From Geminicoccus sp. (lineage in GTDB: Bacteria; Pseudomonadota; Alphaproteobacteria; UBA7985), in NCBI GenBank assembly GCA_002708995.1, contig PAPT01000024.1, forward strand, positions 1-64,000: a stretch of DNA of 64,000 nucleotides, written 5' to 3'. The translations under genes and the position numbers were made by a program. Positions 10,352-20,679 of this stretch are shown in pieces. The notes beneath the pieces were generated by a model, which searched no databases, was not told where the DNA came from, and saw only the letters and a list, made by a program, of their open reading frames with translations. The first letter of the stretch is position 1. Each line of letters opens with the position of its first letter.

Positions 10352-11697
10352 GCGGCCTCACCCCGGAGCCGCGCAAGGATCTTGTCGCGGTCGAGCAGGG
10401 GCAGCAGTACGGCCATTTCCGGCCCGCGTTCCTGCCCGGTCAGTGCCTGACGCAGCGGCATGAACAGGCCCCGGCCCTTGGCACCGGTTTCGGCTTTGAC
10501 TGCATCGGTCCAGGCCGACCAGCTGTCCGCGTTGAGCGCGCCCTCGGGCAGCAAACCGGCAGCGGTTTCGACGAAGGCCGCATCCTCGATCACCGGCGTC
10601 ACCGGGCCTTCGATCAGCCGCAGCCAGTCTGCGACGTCGCCCAGGCGCTCCAGATTGGGCTGGATCACGGCCCAGCGGGTCTCGTTCAGGCCCTCGAACC
10701 GGCCTTCCACGGCGGCGTAGGGCAGCTGCCGCACGATCTTGCCGTTGAGCGGGACCAGCTCGTCGGGGTCCATGCGCGGGCTCGACCGGCCGAAGCGGGC
10801 GATGTCGAAACTCCCGGCAAGCTCGTCGATGGCGGACACGGGTTGCGGGCCATCGGGGGTGCCCAGTCGGCTGAGGAAGGTCACGATCGTCAGCGGCTCC
10901 AGTCCGCAGTCTTCGCGCAGATCGCGGATCGACAGCGCGCCGTTGGACTTGGACAGCTTGGAGCCGTCCGCGCCGGTCACCAGCGGCATGTGGGCAAAGC
11001 GCGGCACGCTGAAGTCACTCAGCCCCTTCATCGCCGCCAGCACTTCGAACAGCTGGATCTGGGTCGCGGTGTTGGAGGTGTGGTCTTCCCCGCGGATGAT
11101 GTCGGTCATGCCCAGGTCGATGTCATCGAGCACCGAACACAGGGTGTAGAGGTAGGAACCATCGCCACGGATCAGCACTGGGTCGGACAGGTTTTCCGCC
11201 TCGAAGCTGGTATCGCCGCGCGCCAGATCATCCCAGCGGATTTCGCCGGGGGTGAGGGCAAAGCGCCAGTGTGGCGTCCGGCCTTCGGCCTTGAACGCGG
11301 CTTCGTCCTCGTCCGACAGCGGGTAGGTCGCACGGTTGTAGATGAAGGGCTTGCCCTGGATCGATGCAGTCTTGCGCATCAGCTCCAGCTCGGCGCCGGT
11401 TTCGTAACAGGGATAGAGCCGACCGGCTGCAATCAGTCCGTCGCGCGCCGCGTCATAGGCCTCGAAGCGCTCGGACTGCTTGGCGTAGTCGTCCCAGTCC
11501 AGCCCGAGCCAGCGCAGGTCTTCTTCGATGCCCGCGCGGAATTCATCCGTGCTGCGTTCGAGGTCGGTGTCGTCGATCCGGAGCAGGAAGTCGCCCCCGG
11601 CCTGCTTGGCGTGCATCCAGTTGATCACGGCGGTGCGGATGTTGCCCAGATGCAGCCAACCGGTGGGCGAAGGGGCAAAGCGAACGCGAAGGGTCAC
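10348..11697 (-). CDS. gltX: Glutamyl-tRNA synthetase (GTG start proposed; supplied ORF is longer)
   Basis: VTLRVRFAPSPTGWLHLGNIRTAVINW, RGEDHTSNTATQIQLFE, KLSKSNGAL. Confidence 0.93.
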   Translation of the reverse strand: MTLRVRFAPSPTGWLHLGNIRTAVINWMHAKQAGGDFLLRIDDTDLERSTDEFRAGIEEDLRWLGLDWDDYAKQSERFEAYDAARDGLIAAGRLYPCYETGAELELMRKTASIQGKPFIYNRATYPLSDEDEAAFKAEGRTPHWRFALTPGEIRWDDLARGDTSFEAENLSDPVLIRGDGSYLYTLCSVLDDIDLGMTDIIRGEDHTSNTATQIQLFEVLAAMKGLSDFSVPRFAHMPLVTGADGSKLSKSNGALSIRDLREDCGLEPLTIVTFLSRLGTPDGPQPVSAIDELAGSFDIARFGRSSPRMDPDELVPLNGKIVRQLPYAAVEGRFEGLNETRWAVIQPNLERLGDVADWLRLIEGPVTPVIEDAAFVETAAGLLPEGALNADSWSAWTDAVKAETGAKGRGLFMPLRQALTGQERGPEMAVLLPLLDRDKILARLRGEAA

Positions 11698-11708
11698 AGG
11701 CGCGGTTC

Positions 11709-13094
11709 CTAGGTATCCGCCGGCAGGCGGTAGCGATTGGTCACAGGATAGTTGCGGTCGTCGATCAGCGCCCGCTGGCTCAGGCGCAGCACCATCGGCG
11801 CGGCCCGGCGCTTGAATTCGGAGCGCGCCATGCGCTTCCACAGGTCGATGCAGGCATCAACCCGGTAGCCGTCTTCTTCGAGCGCGTCGACGCACAACTC
11901 GTCCTCGATCAGCGCCTGCAGCTGGCGGTCGGTTTCGGTGTTGCCCACCGGCGGTGCGTCTTCGCCCATGGCTTCGGCGAGCGAGGACAGGTCCGAGCTG
12001 TAGACATCGCCGAAGGGGGCCAGCCGCGGGCCGTCGAGGCCGTGGCGGTTCTCAAACTCACCCAGCGCCAGTTCGGTCTTGGTCCAGGGCAGCAGGGTCA
12101 GTGTGTTCCCGGCCTTCCAGTCGGTCTCGGTGGGCACGAGCTGGCGCAGCATGTCGATCGCCGGGTGGGCAACGTCGGCGACCTCCACGGCCAGCTTGTT
12201 CTTGGCGGCGAAGTCATAGACGCCCAGCGCGATGATCTTGGCAGAGGCCGCCCAGCTGGTTTCCGGCTCTTCCTTGGGTGCTGAGACGCAGCGCCAGCTG
12301 CCCTCAACCTTCATCCAGCGGGTGGCAAAGTTACCGGTCTCGGCCAGCGGGAAGCTGCCCGCCATATCCCCGCCGGGGTTGATGCAGAAGCCGCCGCCGT
12401 CGAAGACCATGCTGTCCTGCCCACCGACGAGGTTGGTGTAGATCAGCGGAAAACCGTGGACCTGGCTCAGCCGGCTCATGGCCGCGTAGCGCTGGTCCAT
12501 GATATCGGCGGTGAAGCCCGAGCCATTGAGCGCAATCATCAGGTCGGTGCCGGTTTCCTCCAGCGTTTCCGGCCCGTCTTCGCGCCAGGCATCGTCGCAA
12601 ATTTGCAGGCCGATCTTGGCACCGCGGAACAGGATCGGCCCCTGCAGCGGTCCCGGCTCGAACCAGCGGGCTTCGTCGAAGGGGCCGAAGGTTGGCAGCG
12701 AGCGCTTGTAGCGTTGGCCGGCGATGGCGCCGCCCTCGGCAAGAATGGCGGCGTTGAAGACCTGCCCCTTCATCCGTCGGTGCGGCGCCTGATAGGCGTA
12801 GAAGGGGACATCAGCCGCGGGGTCCTGAACGATGGTGCCGAACAGGATCCCGGGCGCGCCCTCGGCCTTTGTCAGGTCAACCAGCTCGGCATTGGCCCGC
12901 GCACAGTCCTGAATGAACTGTTCATGCAGGGCGAGATCGCCGACGGGGTAACCGGTCAGCGACCCTTCGGCAAAGACAACGAGGTCGGCGCCGTCTGCCG
13001 CTTCTTCGTAGGCCTGCTTGTGCAGTTCGAGGTTGCACAGAATATCCCCGGCAATCGGGTTGATCTGCGCCACCACTATTCGGAGTTGGTCCAT
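11709..13094 (-). CDS. NadE-like protein: nitrilase/amidase domain plus degenerate NAD+ synthetase domain lacking SGGxDS
   Basis: Nitrilase triad E43 (FAEGSLTGYP), K130 (KRSLPTFGPFDE), C166 (GLQICDDAW); C-terminal YPVTNRYR and FKRR resemble NadE, but the P-loop segment is absent. Confidence 0.85.
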   Translation of the reverse strand: MDQLRIVVAQINPIAGDILCNLELHKQAYEEAADGADLVVFAEGSLTGYPVGDLALHEQFIQDCARANAELVDLTKAEGAPGILFGTIVQDPAADVPFYAYQAPHRRMKGQVFNAAILAEGGAIAGQRYKRSLPTFGPFDEARWFEPGPLQGPILFRGAKIGLQICDDAWREDGPETLEETGTDLMIALNGSGFTADIMDQRYAAMSRLSQVHGFPLIYTNLVGGQDSMVFDGGGFCINPGGDMAGSFPLAETGNFATRWMKVEGSWRCVSAPKEEPETSWAASAKIIALGVYDFAAKNKLAVEVADVAHPAIDMLRQLVPTETDWKAGNTLTLLPWTKTELALGEFENRHGLDGPRLAPFGDVYSSDLSSLAEAMGEDAPPVGNTETDRQLQALIEDELCVDALEEDGYRVDACIDLWKRMARSEFKRRAAPMVLRLSQRALIDDRNYPVTNRYRLPADT

Positions 13095-13280
13095 TCAGAC
13101 ACTCTCAACGGCTGTGGCTCCGGTCGGGCGTGGACCGGGGTGCATTCACGCGGCGAATGGCGGGTTTTGTAGCGACAAAACAGAGTGCTGCAAAGTCATG
13201 GTTGCCCTGTGAAACTGCCGCTACACGTCCGGGCATAGGGGTCGGTAGCGGCTGATTCACGCGTGGATTTAGGTGTTTGA

Positions 13281-16200
13281 TCAGCCTTCGAACTTGAGCA
13301 GCAGATCCTTGGCGTCGACCTGGTCGCCCGACTTCACAAAAACTTCGGATACGCGGCCGTCGCGGTCGGCGTAAACGCTGGTCTCCATCTTCATGGCTTC
13401 CAGCGACAGCAGGACGTCGCTCTTCTTCACTTCGTCGCCCACCGTGACATTCACGGTCACGATTGCGCCGGGCATGGGCGCGGCAACCTCTCCGGGGGCG
13501 CCGGTGGCCACCGGGCGGGCGGTGATGTCGGCGGCGGCGTTCTTGTCCTGAATGACGACGTTTCGCGGCTGTCCGTTGAGCTCGAAGAATACCGTGCGCC
13601 GCCCCTTGGCATCGGGGTCAGACACGGCGAGCAGGCGGATGATCAGCCGCTTACCGGCGTCGATTTCGACCGACAGCTCTTCGCCGACCTCGGGGCCGTA
13701 GAAGAACACCGGCGTGGGCAGCAGCGAGGTATCGCCGAAGTCACGGCGGTGGCTGGCAAAATCGAGGAATACCTTGGGGTAGAGCACGTAGGCGGCGATG
13801 TCCTGGTCGCTGACGCTCTCGGGCTTGCGGCGGAAGGTTTCAGCCAGCTCCGCCCGCACGGCGGCAAAGTCGACTGGCGGCAGCGAAGCGCCCGGCCTCT
13901 CGGACAGCGGTGCTTCACCGCGCAGCACCTTGGTCTGCAGCGCCTGCGGGAAGCCGCCGGTGGGCTGGCCCAGATCACCGCGGAAGAAGGAAACCACGGA
14001 ATCGGGGAAGGCGACCTCCTTATCCGGGTTGGTCAAGTCCTCGGGGCTGAGGTTGTGGGAGACCATGAACAGCGCCATGTCGCCAACGACCTTCGAGGAC
14101 GGCGTCACCTTGACGATGTTGCCGAACAGAATATTGACGTCGGCGTAACGCTTCACCACCTCGGGCCAGCGGTGCTCGATGCCGAGGCTCCGGGCCTGTT
14201 GACGCAGGTTGGTGTACTGGCCCCCGGGCATGGCGTGCTCGAACACGTCCGAGGAGCCCGCGCGCATGTCGGCTTCGAAGGCCGCATAGTGGCGGCGGGC
14301 GCCGTCCCAGTAGTGGGCAATCTTGTCCAGCGTGTCGCGGGGCAGTTCCGGGTCACGCTCCAGCCCGCGCAGGGCTTCGGCGATGGTGCCGAGGTTGGGC
14401 TGCGAGGTCAGACCCGAGAGGGGATCCATGGCGGCATCGATGATATCGACCTCGGCAGCGCTCGCCGCGAGCACGGTGGCGACCTGTCCGCCGGATGTAT
14501 CGTGGGTGTGGAAATGGATCGGCAGCCCGACTTCGCCCTTGAGCGTTTCAACCAGCTTGGCAGCCGCTGCGGGGCGGGCGACCCCGGCCATGTCCTTGAT
14601 CGCCAGCGTATGCGCGCCGGCGGCCTCGAACTGACGCGCCATGTCGACGTAGTAGGCGAGGGTGTATTTGTCTTCGTCCGGGCTGAGCAGGTCGCCGGAG
14701 TAGCAGATCGTCGCCTCGCAGATTGCCCCGGCGTCGATTACCGCGTCGATGGCGACGCGCATGTTATCGACCCAGTTGAGGCTGTCGAACACGCGGAAGA
14801 CGTCGACCCCGCGACCGTTGTCGAAGGCTTTGACGACGAAGTCCTTGACCACGTTGTCCGGGTAGTTGGTGTAGCCCACGGCGTTGGAGCCGCGCAGCAG
14901 CATCTGGAACAGGTGGCTGGGGGCGGCGGCCCGCATCTGTTCGAGGCGCTGCCATGGGTCTTCCTTGAGGAAGCGATAGGCGACGTCGAAGGTCGCACCG
15001 CCCCAGACTTCGAGGCTGAACAGCCCGCGCAGGCCGTTCTCGTACGCCGCCATAGGGGCCACGAGGTCAGCCGTCCGCATCCGGGTCGCCAGCAGCGACT
15101 GGTGGGCATCGCGGAAGGTGGTGTCGGTCACCAGCAGGCGGTCCTGCGCACCGATCCATTTGACCAGACCAGCCGCGCCATCGCGGTCGAAGACGGTCTT
15201 GGCGGTCTCACGGTGCTCGGTGTCGGCATCGACCAGCGGCAGGCGCTGCAGTGGTGCCCGGGCGACCGCAGGACGGCCTTCCATCTCCGGGTTGCCGTTG
15301 ACCACGGTCTCACCGAGGAATTTGAGCAGCTTAGAGGCCCGGTCGCGCCGGGGCGGGAAGTGGAACAGCTCAGGCGTGTCGTCGATGAAGCGGGTCGTCA
15401 GAACCCCGGTGCGGAAATCATCGTGCCGGACCACGCGCTGCAGGAAGGGCAGGTTGGTCTTGATGCCCCGGATGCGGAATTCGGCCAGCGCCCGGCTCAT
15501 CCGGGCAATGCCCTGATCCCGGTCGGGGGCGTGGACGGTGACCTTGGCCAGCAGCGAGTCATAGTGCGGGGTTACCACCGCGCCAGCGAAGGCCGTACCG
15601 CCGTCCAGACGCACGCCGAAACCGGCGGGCGAGCGGTAGGCGACGATCTTGCCGTAGTCGGGGACAAAGGCGTTTTCCGGGTCTTCGGTGGTCACGCGGC
15701 ACTGAATCGCGACCCCGCGCGGGCGGCGATCTTCCTCGGCCTCGGGCACCCCGGATTCGGCCAGCGTCGCACCGCCGGCAATCAGCAGCTGGGTCTTGAC
15801 GATATCGACCGACGTGACTTCCTCGGTCACCGTGTGCTCGACCTGAATGCGCGGGTTGACCTCGATGAAGTAGAAGGCACCGTCGCGGACGTCGTAGAGA
15901 AATTCAACCGTACCGGCGTTCTGGTAGCCGGCGGTCTCGGCAAGGCGCACGGCGGCTTGGCACATGCCCTGCCGGGTGTCTTCGTCGAGCCACGTGGCCG
16001 GGGCCATCTCCACGACCTTCTGATTGCGGCGCTGCACCGAGCAGTCGCGCTCGAACAGATGGGTGACGTTGCCGTGGGTGTCGGCGATGACCTGCACCTC
16101 GACGTGGCGGGCGTGCTCGATCAGCTTTTCGAGGTAGACATCATCTTTGCCGAAGGCAGCGGCCGCTTCCCGCTTGGCGATAGCGACTTCTTCGGCGAGC

Positions 16201-16757
16201 TTGTCGGCGTCGTAGACCCGGCGCATGCCGCGTCCACCGCCGCCCCAGCTGGCCTTAACCATCACCGGCAGGCCGATTTTCTCGCCGGCTGCATCCGCAG
16301 CAGCGTCGCCGTCGGGCAGGGCGTCCGTCGCCGGAACGGTTGGGACGTTGGCGGCTTCCGCGAGCTTTCGCGAGGCGACCTTGTCACCCAGATCGATCAG
16401 GGTCTGGGCGCGCGGGCCGACGAATGTGATGCCAGCGGCGTCTGCGGCGGCGGCCAGCTCGGGCGATTCGGAAAGAAAGCCATAGCCGGGGTGGATGGCG
16501 TCGGCGCCGGAGAGCTGCGCAACGCAAATGATTTCCTCGACCGAGAGATAGGCCGCGATCGGCTCCATCCCCACCCCGATTTCGTAGGCTTCATCGGCTT
16601 TGAAGCGGTGCAGGGCAAAGCGGTCTTCGTGGGCGTAAACGGCGACAGTCTGGATGCCCAGTTCTGTTGCGCCACGGAACACACGGATGGCGATTTCAGA
16701 ACGGTTGGCAACGAGTAGCTTGCGGATGGGCTGGGGAGAAGGTCGGCTGGGGGCCAT
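13281..16757 (-). CDS. pyc: Pyruvate carboxylase (start MAPSRPSPQPIRKLLVANR proposed)
   Basis: Biotin carboxylase, carboxyltransferase (DTTFRDAHQSLLATRMRT) and biotinyl domain (LEAMKMETSV) in one ORF. Confidence 0.97.
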   Translation of the reverse strand: MAPSRPSPQPIRKLLVANRSEIAIRVFRGATELGIQTVAVYAHEDRFALHRFKADEAYEIGVGMEPIAAYLSVEEIICVAQLSGADAIHPGYGFLSESPELAAAADAAGITFVGPRAQTLIDLGDKVASRKLAEAANVPTVPATDALPDGDAAADAAGEKIGLPVMVKASWGGGGRGMRRVYDADKLAEEVAIAKREAAAAFGKDDVYLEKLIEHARHVEVQVIADTHGNVTHLFERDCSVQRRNQKVVEMAPATWLDEDTRQGMCQAAVRLAETAGYQNAGTVEFLYDVRDGAFYFIEVNPRIQVEHTVTEEVTSVDIVKTQLLIAGGATLAESGVPEAEEDRRPRGVAIQCRVTTEDPENAFVPDYGKIVAYRSPAGFGVRLDGGTAFAGAVVTPHYDSLLAKVTVHAPDRDQGIARMSRALAEFRIRGIKTNLPFLQRVVRHDDFRTGVLTTRFIDDTPELFHFPPRRDRASKLLKFLGETVVNGNPEMEGRPAVARAPLQRLPLVDADTEHRETAKTVFDRDGAAGLVKWIGAQDRLLVTDTTFRDAHQSLLATRMRTADLVAPMAAYENGLRGLFSLEVWGGATFDVAYRFLKEDPWQRLEQMRAAAPSHLFQMLLRGSNAVGYTNYPDNVVKDFVVKAFDNGRGVDVFRVFDSLNWVDNMRVAIDAVIDAGAICEATICYSGDLLSPDEDKYTLAYYVDMARQFEAAGAHTLAIKDMAGVARPAAAAKLVETLKGEVGLPIHFHTHDTSGGQVATVLAASAAEVDIIDAAMDPLSGLTSQPNLGTIAEALRGLERDPELPRDTLDKIAHYWDGARRHYAAFEADMRAGSSDVFEHAMPGGQYTNLRQQARSLGIEHRWPEVVKRYADVNILFGNIVKVTPSSKVVGDMALFMVSHNLSPEDLTNPDKEVAFPDSVVSFFRGDLGQPTGGFPQALQTKVLRGEAPLSERPGASLPPVDFAAVRAELAETFRRKPESVSDQDIAAYVLYPKVFLDFASHRRDFGDTSLLPTPVFFYGPEVGEELSVEIDAGKRLIIRLLAVSDPDAKGRRTVFFELNGQPRNVVIQDKNAAADITARPVATGAPGEVAAPMPGAIVTVNVTVGDEVKKSDVLLSLEAMKMETSVYADRDGRVSEVFVKSGDQVDAKDLLLKFEG

Positions 16758-16846
16758 GGGGCTGGTCCTCTTAGGCGGTCGTATGTCAGAAGCGACACTA
16801 GCGAGGTTTGGTCCCCGCCAACAACGTACGCAAATGAGGATGACCC

Positions 16847-17551
16847 ATGCACCTTGACCAGTCCACGATGGTGCCTGCCACATTGGTTAAACGCTACAAG
16901 CGGTTTCTCAGCGATCACCGGCTGGAAAGCGGTGAGGTGATCACCGCATCCTGTCCCAATACCGGCACGATGCTGGGCCTGACCACACCGGGCAGCGCGA
17001 CCTGGCTAGTGCACGCGCCTTCGCCAACACGGAAGTACGATTACCGCTGGGAGCTGATTGAAGACGAGGGCACATGGGTCGGGATCAACACCGGCCGCCC
17101 CAACGCCATGGTCGAAGAAGCGATCCGGGCCGGGGTGATCACCGAACTGGCGGGCTATGCCGACCTGTGCCGGGAGGTGAAATACGGCACCAACAGCCGT
17201 ATCGACCTGCTGCTCGAAGACCCCGGCCGGCCGCAGGCCTTCGTCGAGGTCAAGAACTGCCATCTGCGCCGCGAAGCGGGGTTGGCTGAATTCCCCGATT
17301 CCATCACCACCCGGGGCGCCAAGCACCTCGATGAGTTGGCCGCTCAGGTGGCGCTCGGCCACCGCGCAGTCATGGTCTTCTGCGTGCAGCGGGCCGACTG
17401 TGATCACTTCGACGTCGCCGCCGATATCGACCCGGGCTATTCGGTAGCCTTCCAGCGGGCGCGCGCCGCAGGGGTGGAAGCGCTGGCCTACGTGTGCCAT
17501 GTCTCTGCCGAGACCATAGCCCTGACCCACTCGATTCCGATCAAGGACTGA
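16847..17551 (+). CDS. sfsA: SfsA family protein (sugar fermentation stimulation protein homolog)
   Basis: KRYKRFLSDHRLESGEVITASCPNTGTMLGL, VEVKNCHLRR. Confidence 0.92.
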   Translation: MHLDQSTMVPATLVKRYKRFLSDHRLESGEVITASCPNTGTMLGLTTPGSATWLVHAPSPTRKYDYRWELIEDEGTWVGINTGRPNAMVEEAIRAGVITELAGYADLCREVKYGTNSRIDLLLEDPGRPQAFVEVKNCHLRREAGLAEFPDSITTRGAKHLDELAAQVALGHRAVMVFCVQRADCDHFDVAADIDPGYSVAFQRARAAGVEALAYVCHVSAETIALTHSIPIKD

Positions 17552-17560
17552 CGCCCGCCC

Positions 17561-18394
17561 ATGCTGCCCACCACACGCCAGCTCTACGACCACCCGGACA
17601 GCAGTGGTCCCATTACCCTGCACACCGCCGAGGACTTCGAAGGCATGCACGCCGCCGGCCGGCTGGCATCCGAGTGTCTGGATATGATCACCGAGCACGT
17701 GGTTGCCGGGGTCAGCACGGGGGAGCTTGACCGCCGGATTCAGGATTTCGTCGAAGGCCGGGGCGCCGTGTCGGCGACCATCGGCTACCGCGGCTACCAG
17801 CATGCGTCCTGTATTTCGCTCAACGAAGTCGTCTGCCACGGCATCCCCTCGGACGACGAACAGCTGGTCGACAAGGACATTCTGAACATCGACGTTACCG
17901 TCATCGTCGACGGCTGGCACGGTGATACCTCGCGCATGTACATCGTCGGCGGCTCCTCGCACCCGACCCGGGAAAAGCTGGTGCGGGTGACCTATGAGGC
18001 CATGTGGCATGGCATCAACTCCGTCCGGCCGGGGGCGACGCTGGGCGATGTCGGCGCTGCGATCCAGAAGCACGGGGAGAAGGCGGGCTTTTCCATCGTC
18101 CGGCAGTTCGTCGGCCATGGGCTGGGCGAGCAGTTCCACATGGCGCCCAACATCTTCCACTTCGGCAAGCCCGGTAAGGGCGTGGAGTTGGTGCCCGGGA
18201 TGCTGTTTACCATCGAGCCCATGCTCAACGTCGGCACCTACCGCGTCGAGATCGACGAGAGCGACGGCTGGACCGCCCGCACCCGTGACCGCAAGTCATC
18301 GGCACAGTTCGAGCACTCGGTCGGGGTCACGGCTGACGGCTTCGAGATTTTCACCACCTCGCCGAAGGGCTTCGAGCAGCCGCCCTACCTCTGA
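17561..18394 (+). CDS. map: Type I methionine aminopeptidase
   Basis: SLNEVVCHGIPSDDEQLVDKDILNIDVTVIVDGWHGDTSRM, VGHGLGEQFHMAPNI, FTIEPML. Confidence 0.96.
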   Translation: MLPTTRQLYDHPDSSGPITLHTAEDFEGMHAAGRLASECLDMITEHVVAGVSTGELDRRIQDFVEGRGAVSATIGYRGYQHASCISLNEVVCHGIPSDDEQLVDKDILNIDVTVIVDGWHGDTSRMYIVGGSSHPTREKLVRVTYEAMWHGINSVRPGATLGDVGAAIQKHGEKAGFSIVRQFVGHGLGEQFHMAPNIFHFGKPGKGVELVPGMLFTIEPMLNVGTYRVEIDESDGWTARTRDRKSSAQFEHSVGVTADGFEIFTTSPKGFEQPPYL

Positions 18395-18526
18395 GCGCGC
18401 GGTCCGTGGCGGCCGTTGAAATTCTGGGGTTGAAATAAACGACGATATCATACCTATAGGTTGATAACCCGATTTCGTCACACCTGCGGCTGATCCATAA
18501 CCCTGCGCGACGCCAAGGCCCCAGCC

Positions 18527-19205
18527 TTGGAAACCACCGACATCGGCGGCCATCGCCACCGCCTGCGCGACCGCCTGATCCGGGGCGGACCGGAAGCGCT
18601 GGCCGACTGCGAGGTGCTGGAAGTCCTGCTGTTCGCGGCAATGCCCCGGGGTGATACTAAGGCGCTCGCCAAATCGCTGATCGCGCAATTCGGTTCCCTC
18701 GGTGACGTGCTCTCCGCACCCCCTGAGGCGCTGGTCACCGTCAAGGGCGTCGGTCAGGCGGCCGTTGCCGCGATTGCCGTGGTGCGCGAGGCCTCTCGGC
18801 GGCTGGCAGCGGAGCAGATTGCGGACAAACCGCTGCTCTCGTCCTTTGATGCCCTGCTCGAATACTGCCGCCTGCTCCTTAGTCACAGCCGGGTGGAGGA
18901 GTTTCACCTGTTGTTTCTCGACACCAAGAACCGGCTGATCCGCCACGAACGGCAGGGGAGTTGGAACGGTCGATCAGGCCCCGGTTTACGTGCGCGAAGT
19001 GCTGCGCCGGGCGCTGGATCTGGCTTCGACCAACGTAATCATGCTGCACAATCACCCCTCGGGTGACCCTGCGCCCTCGCGCGCCGATATCGCTATCACG
19101 CAGCAGGTGATCAAAGCCGGACAACCGCTGGGCGTGAAGGTGCATGACCATCTGATCATTGGTCGCTCGGGTCAGGTGTCGCTAAGGAGTAAGGGATACA
19201 TTTAA
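18527..19205 (+). pseudogene. radC: RadC/JAB-domain protein interrupted by a +1 frameshift near 18961
   Basis: Frame 2 gives N-terminus to [14 protein letters not shown]; the next frame continues [43 protein letters not shown]...; removing one T at 18961-18962 joins them. Confidence 0.85.
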
Positions 19206-19227
19206 CTGGCTGGAAGGCTGCTCAGCG

Positions 19228-20556
19228 ATGATCCCGCGCTATTCAAGACCCGACATGGTTTCCGTCTGGGAACCAGCAAACAAGTTCCGCATCTGGTACC
19301 TGATCGAGGCCCATGCGACTCAGGCACAGGCCGACCTCGGTACGGTGCCCCAGCGCGCGGCCGAAGCGGTCTGGAAGGTGCGTGAGCGCATGGAGGCGCG
19401 CGATATCGACGTGGCCGCCATCGATGAGATCGAAGCTGAAGTGAAGCACGACGTCATTGCGTTCCTGACCTGGCTGGCGGACCTCGTTGGTGAAGACAGC
19501 CGGTTCGTGCATCAGGGTATGACCTCCTCCGACGTGCTCGACACCACCCTCGCCGTGCAACTCAAGGAAGCCGGGGCCCTGCTGCTCGCCGGTTCCGAGC
19601 GCCTGCTCGCTGCGCTGAAGACCCGAGCACATGAGCTCAAGGACGTGCCGACCATCGGGCGCAGCCACGCCATTCACGCCGAGCCGACGACATTCGGCCT
19701 CAAGCTCGCCGGTCACTACGCGCTGATCCATCGCTGTTACGACCGGCTGGCGCAGGCGATCGACGAGGTGTCGACTTGCGCGATTTCCGGTGCTGTTGGC
19801 ACCTTCGCCAATATCGACCCGGCGGTCGAGGTCCACGTCGCTGATGCTCTGGGCCTGCACGTCGAGCCACACTCGACGCAGGTCATTCCCCGGGACCGGC
19901 ATGCGCACTTTTTCAATGCCTGCGCGCTCATGGCGTCGGCCATCGAGAACCTCGCGGTGGAAATCCGCCACCTGCAGCGCTCAGAAGTTCGGGAGGCGGA
20001 GGAGTTCTTTTCCGCCGGTCAGAAGTTCTCGTCGGCCATGCCGCATAAGCGCAACCCGGTGCTGACCGAGAACCTGACCGGGCTGGCTCGCTTTGTCCGG
20101 GCGCAGGCGCTGCCGGCGATGGAGAACGTCGCGCTCTGGCACGAACGCGATATCTCGCACTCTTCGGTCGAGCGGATGATCGCGCCCGACGTCACCATCA
20201 CGCTGGACTTTGCACTGCACCGCCTCGCTGGTGTGATCGAGAAGCTGGTGGTCTACCCCGAGCGGATGATGGTGAACATCGAGGGCATGGGCGGACTGGT
20301 GCACTCGCAGCGGATCCTGCTTGCCCTGACCCAGGCGGGGATGAGCCGCGAAGACGCCTACCGCGTGGTGCAGACCAACGCGATGGCGGTCTGGCACGAG
20401 GGTGGGCAGTTGCTCGACCGTTTGCTGGCTGACCCGCAGGTGGTTGAGGCGCTGAGGGAAGAGGCGCTGCGCGGGTTCTTCGATCTCGGCTACCACCTCA
20501 AGCACGTGGATATGATTTTTGCGCGAGTTTTCTCGCAGGTCGACGGTGGGGACTGA
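19228..20556 (+). CDS. purB: Adenylosuccinate lyase
   Basis: MIPRYSRPDMVSVWEPANKFRIWYLIEAHA, SSAMPHKRNPVLTENLTG. Confidence 0.98.
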   Translation: MIPRYSRPDMVSVWEPANKFRIWYLIEAHATQAQADLGTVPQRAAEAVWKVRERMEARDIDVAAIDEIEAEVKHDVIAFLTWLADLVGEDSRFVHQGMTSSDVLDTTLAVQLKEAGALLLAGSERLLAALKTRAHELKDVPTIGRSHAIHAEPTTFGLKLAGHYALIHRCYDRLAQAIDEVSTCAISGAVGTFANIDPAVEVHVADALGLHVEPHSTQVIPRDRHAHFFNACALMASAIENLAVEIRHLQRSEVREAEEFFSAGQKFSSAMPHKRNPVLTENLTGLARFVRAQALPAMENVALWHERDISHSSVERMIAPDVTITLDFALHRLAGVIEKLVVYPERMMVNIEGMGGLVHSQRILLALTQAGMSREDAYRVVQTNAMAVWHEGGQLLDRLLADPQVVEALREEALRGFFDLGYHLKHVDMIFARVFSQVDGGD

Positions 20557-20679
20557 AGGGCAGCTGCCCCCTGCGGCTGGACCCAGCGCCCCTCAGGTCT
20601 TCGGCCAGTCGGGTACAGCCATGCAGACGCATAAGCGATTTACCGGTTGAGTCTCGGCGGTGGGGGCTTATACCCACTC

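Noticed and set aside
13749-16718. 989-aa plus-strand ORF antisense to pyc
   Set aside because: Mirror ORF caused by high GC and codon bias; the minus strand encodes an unambiguous full-length pyruvate carboxylase
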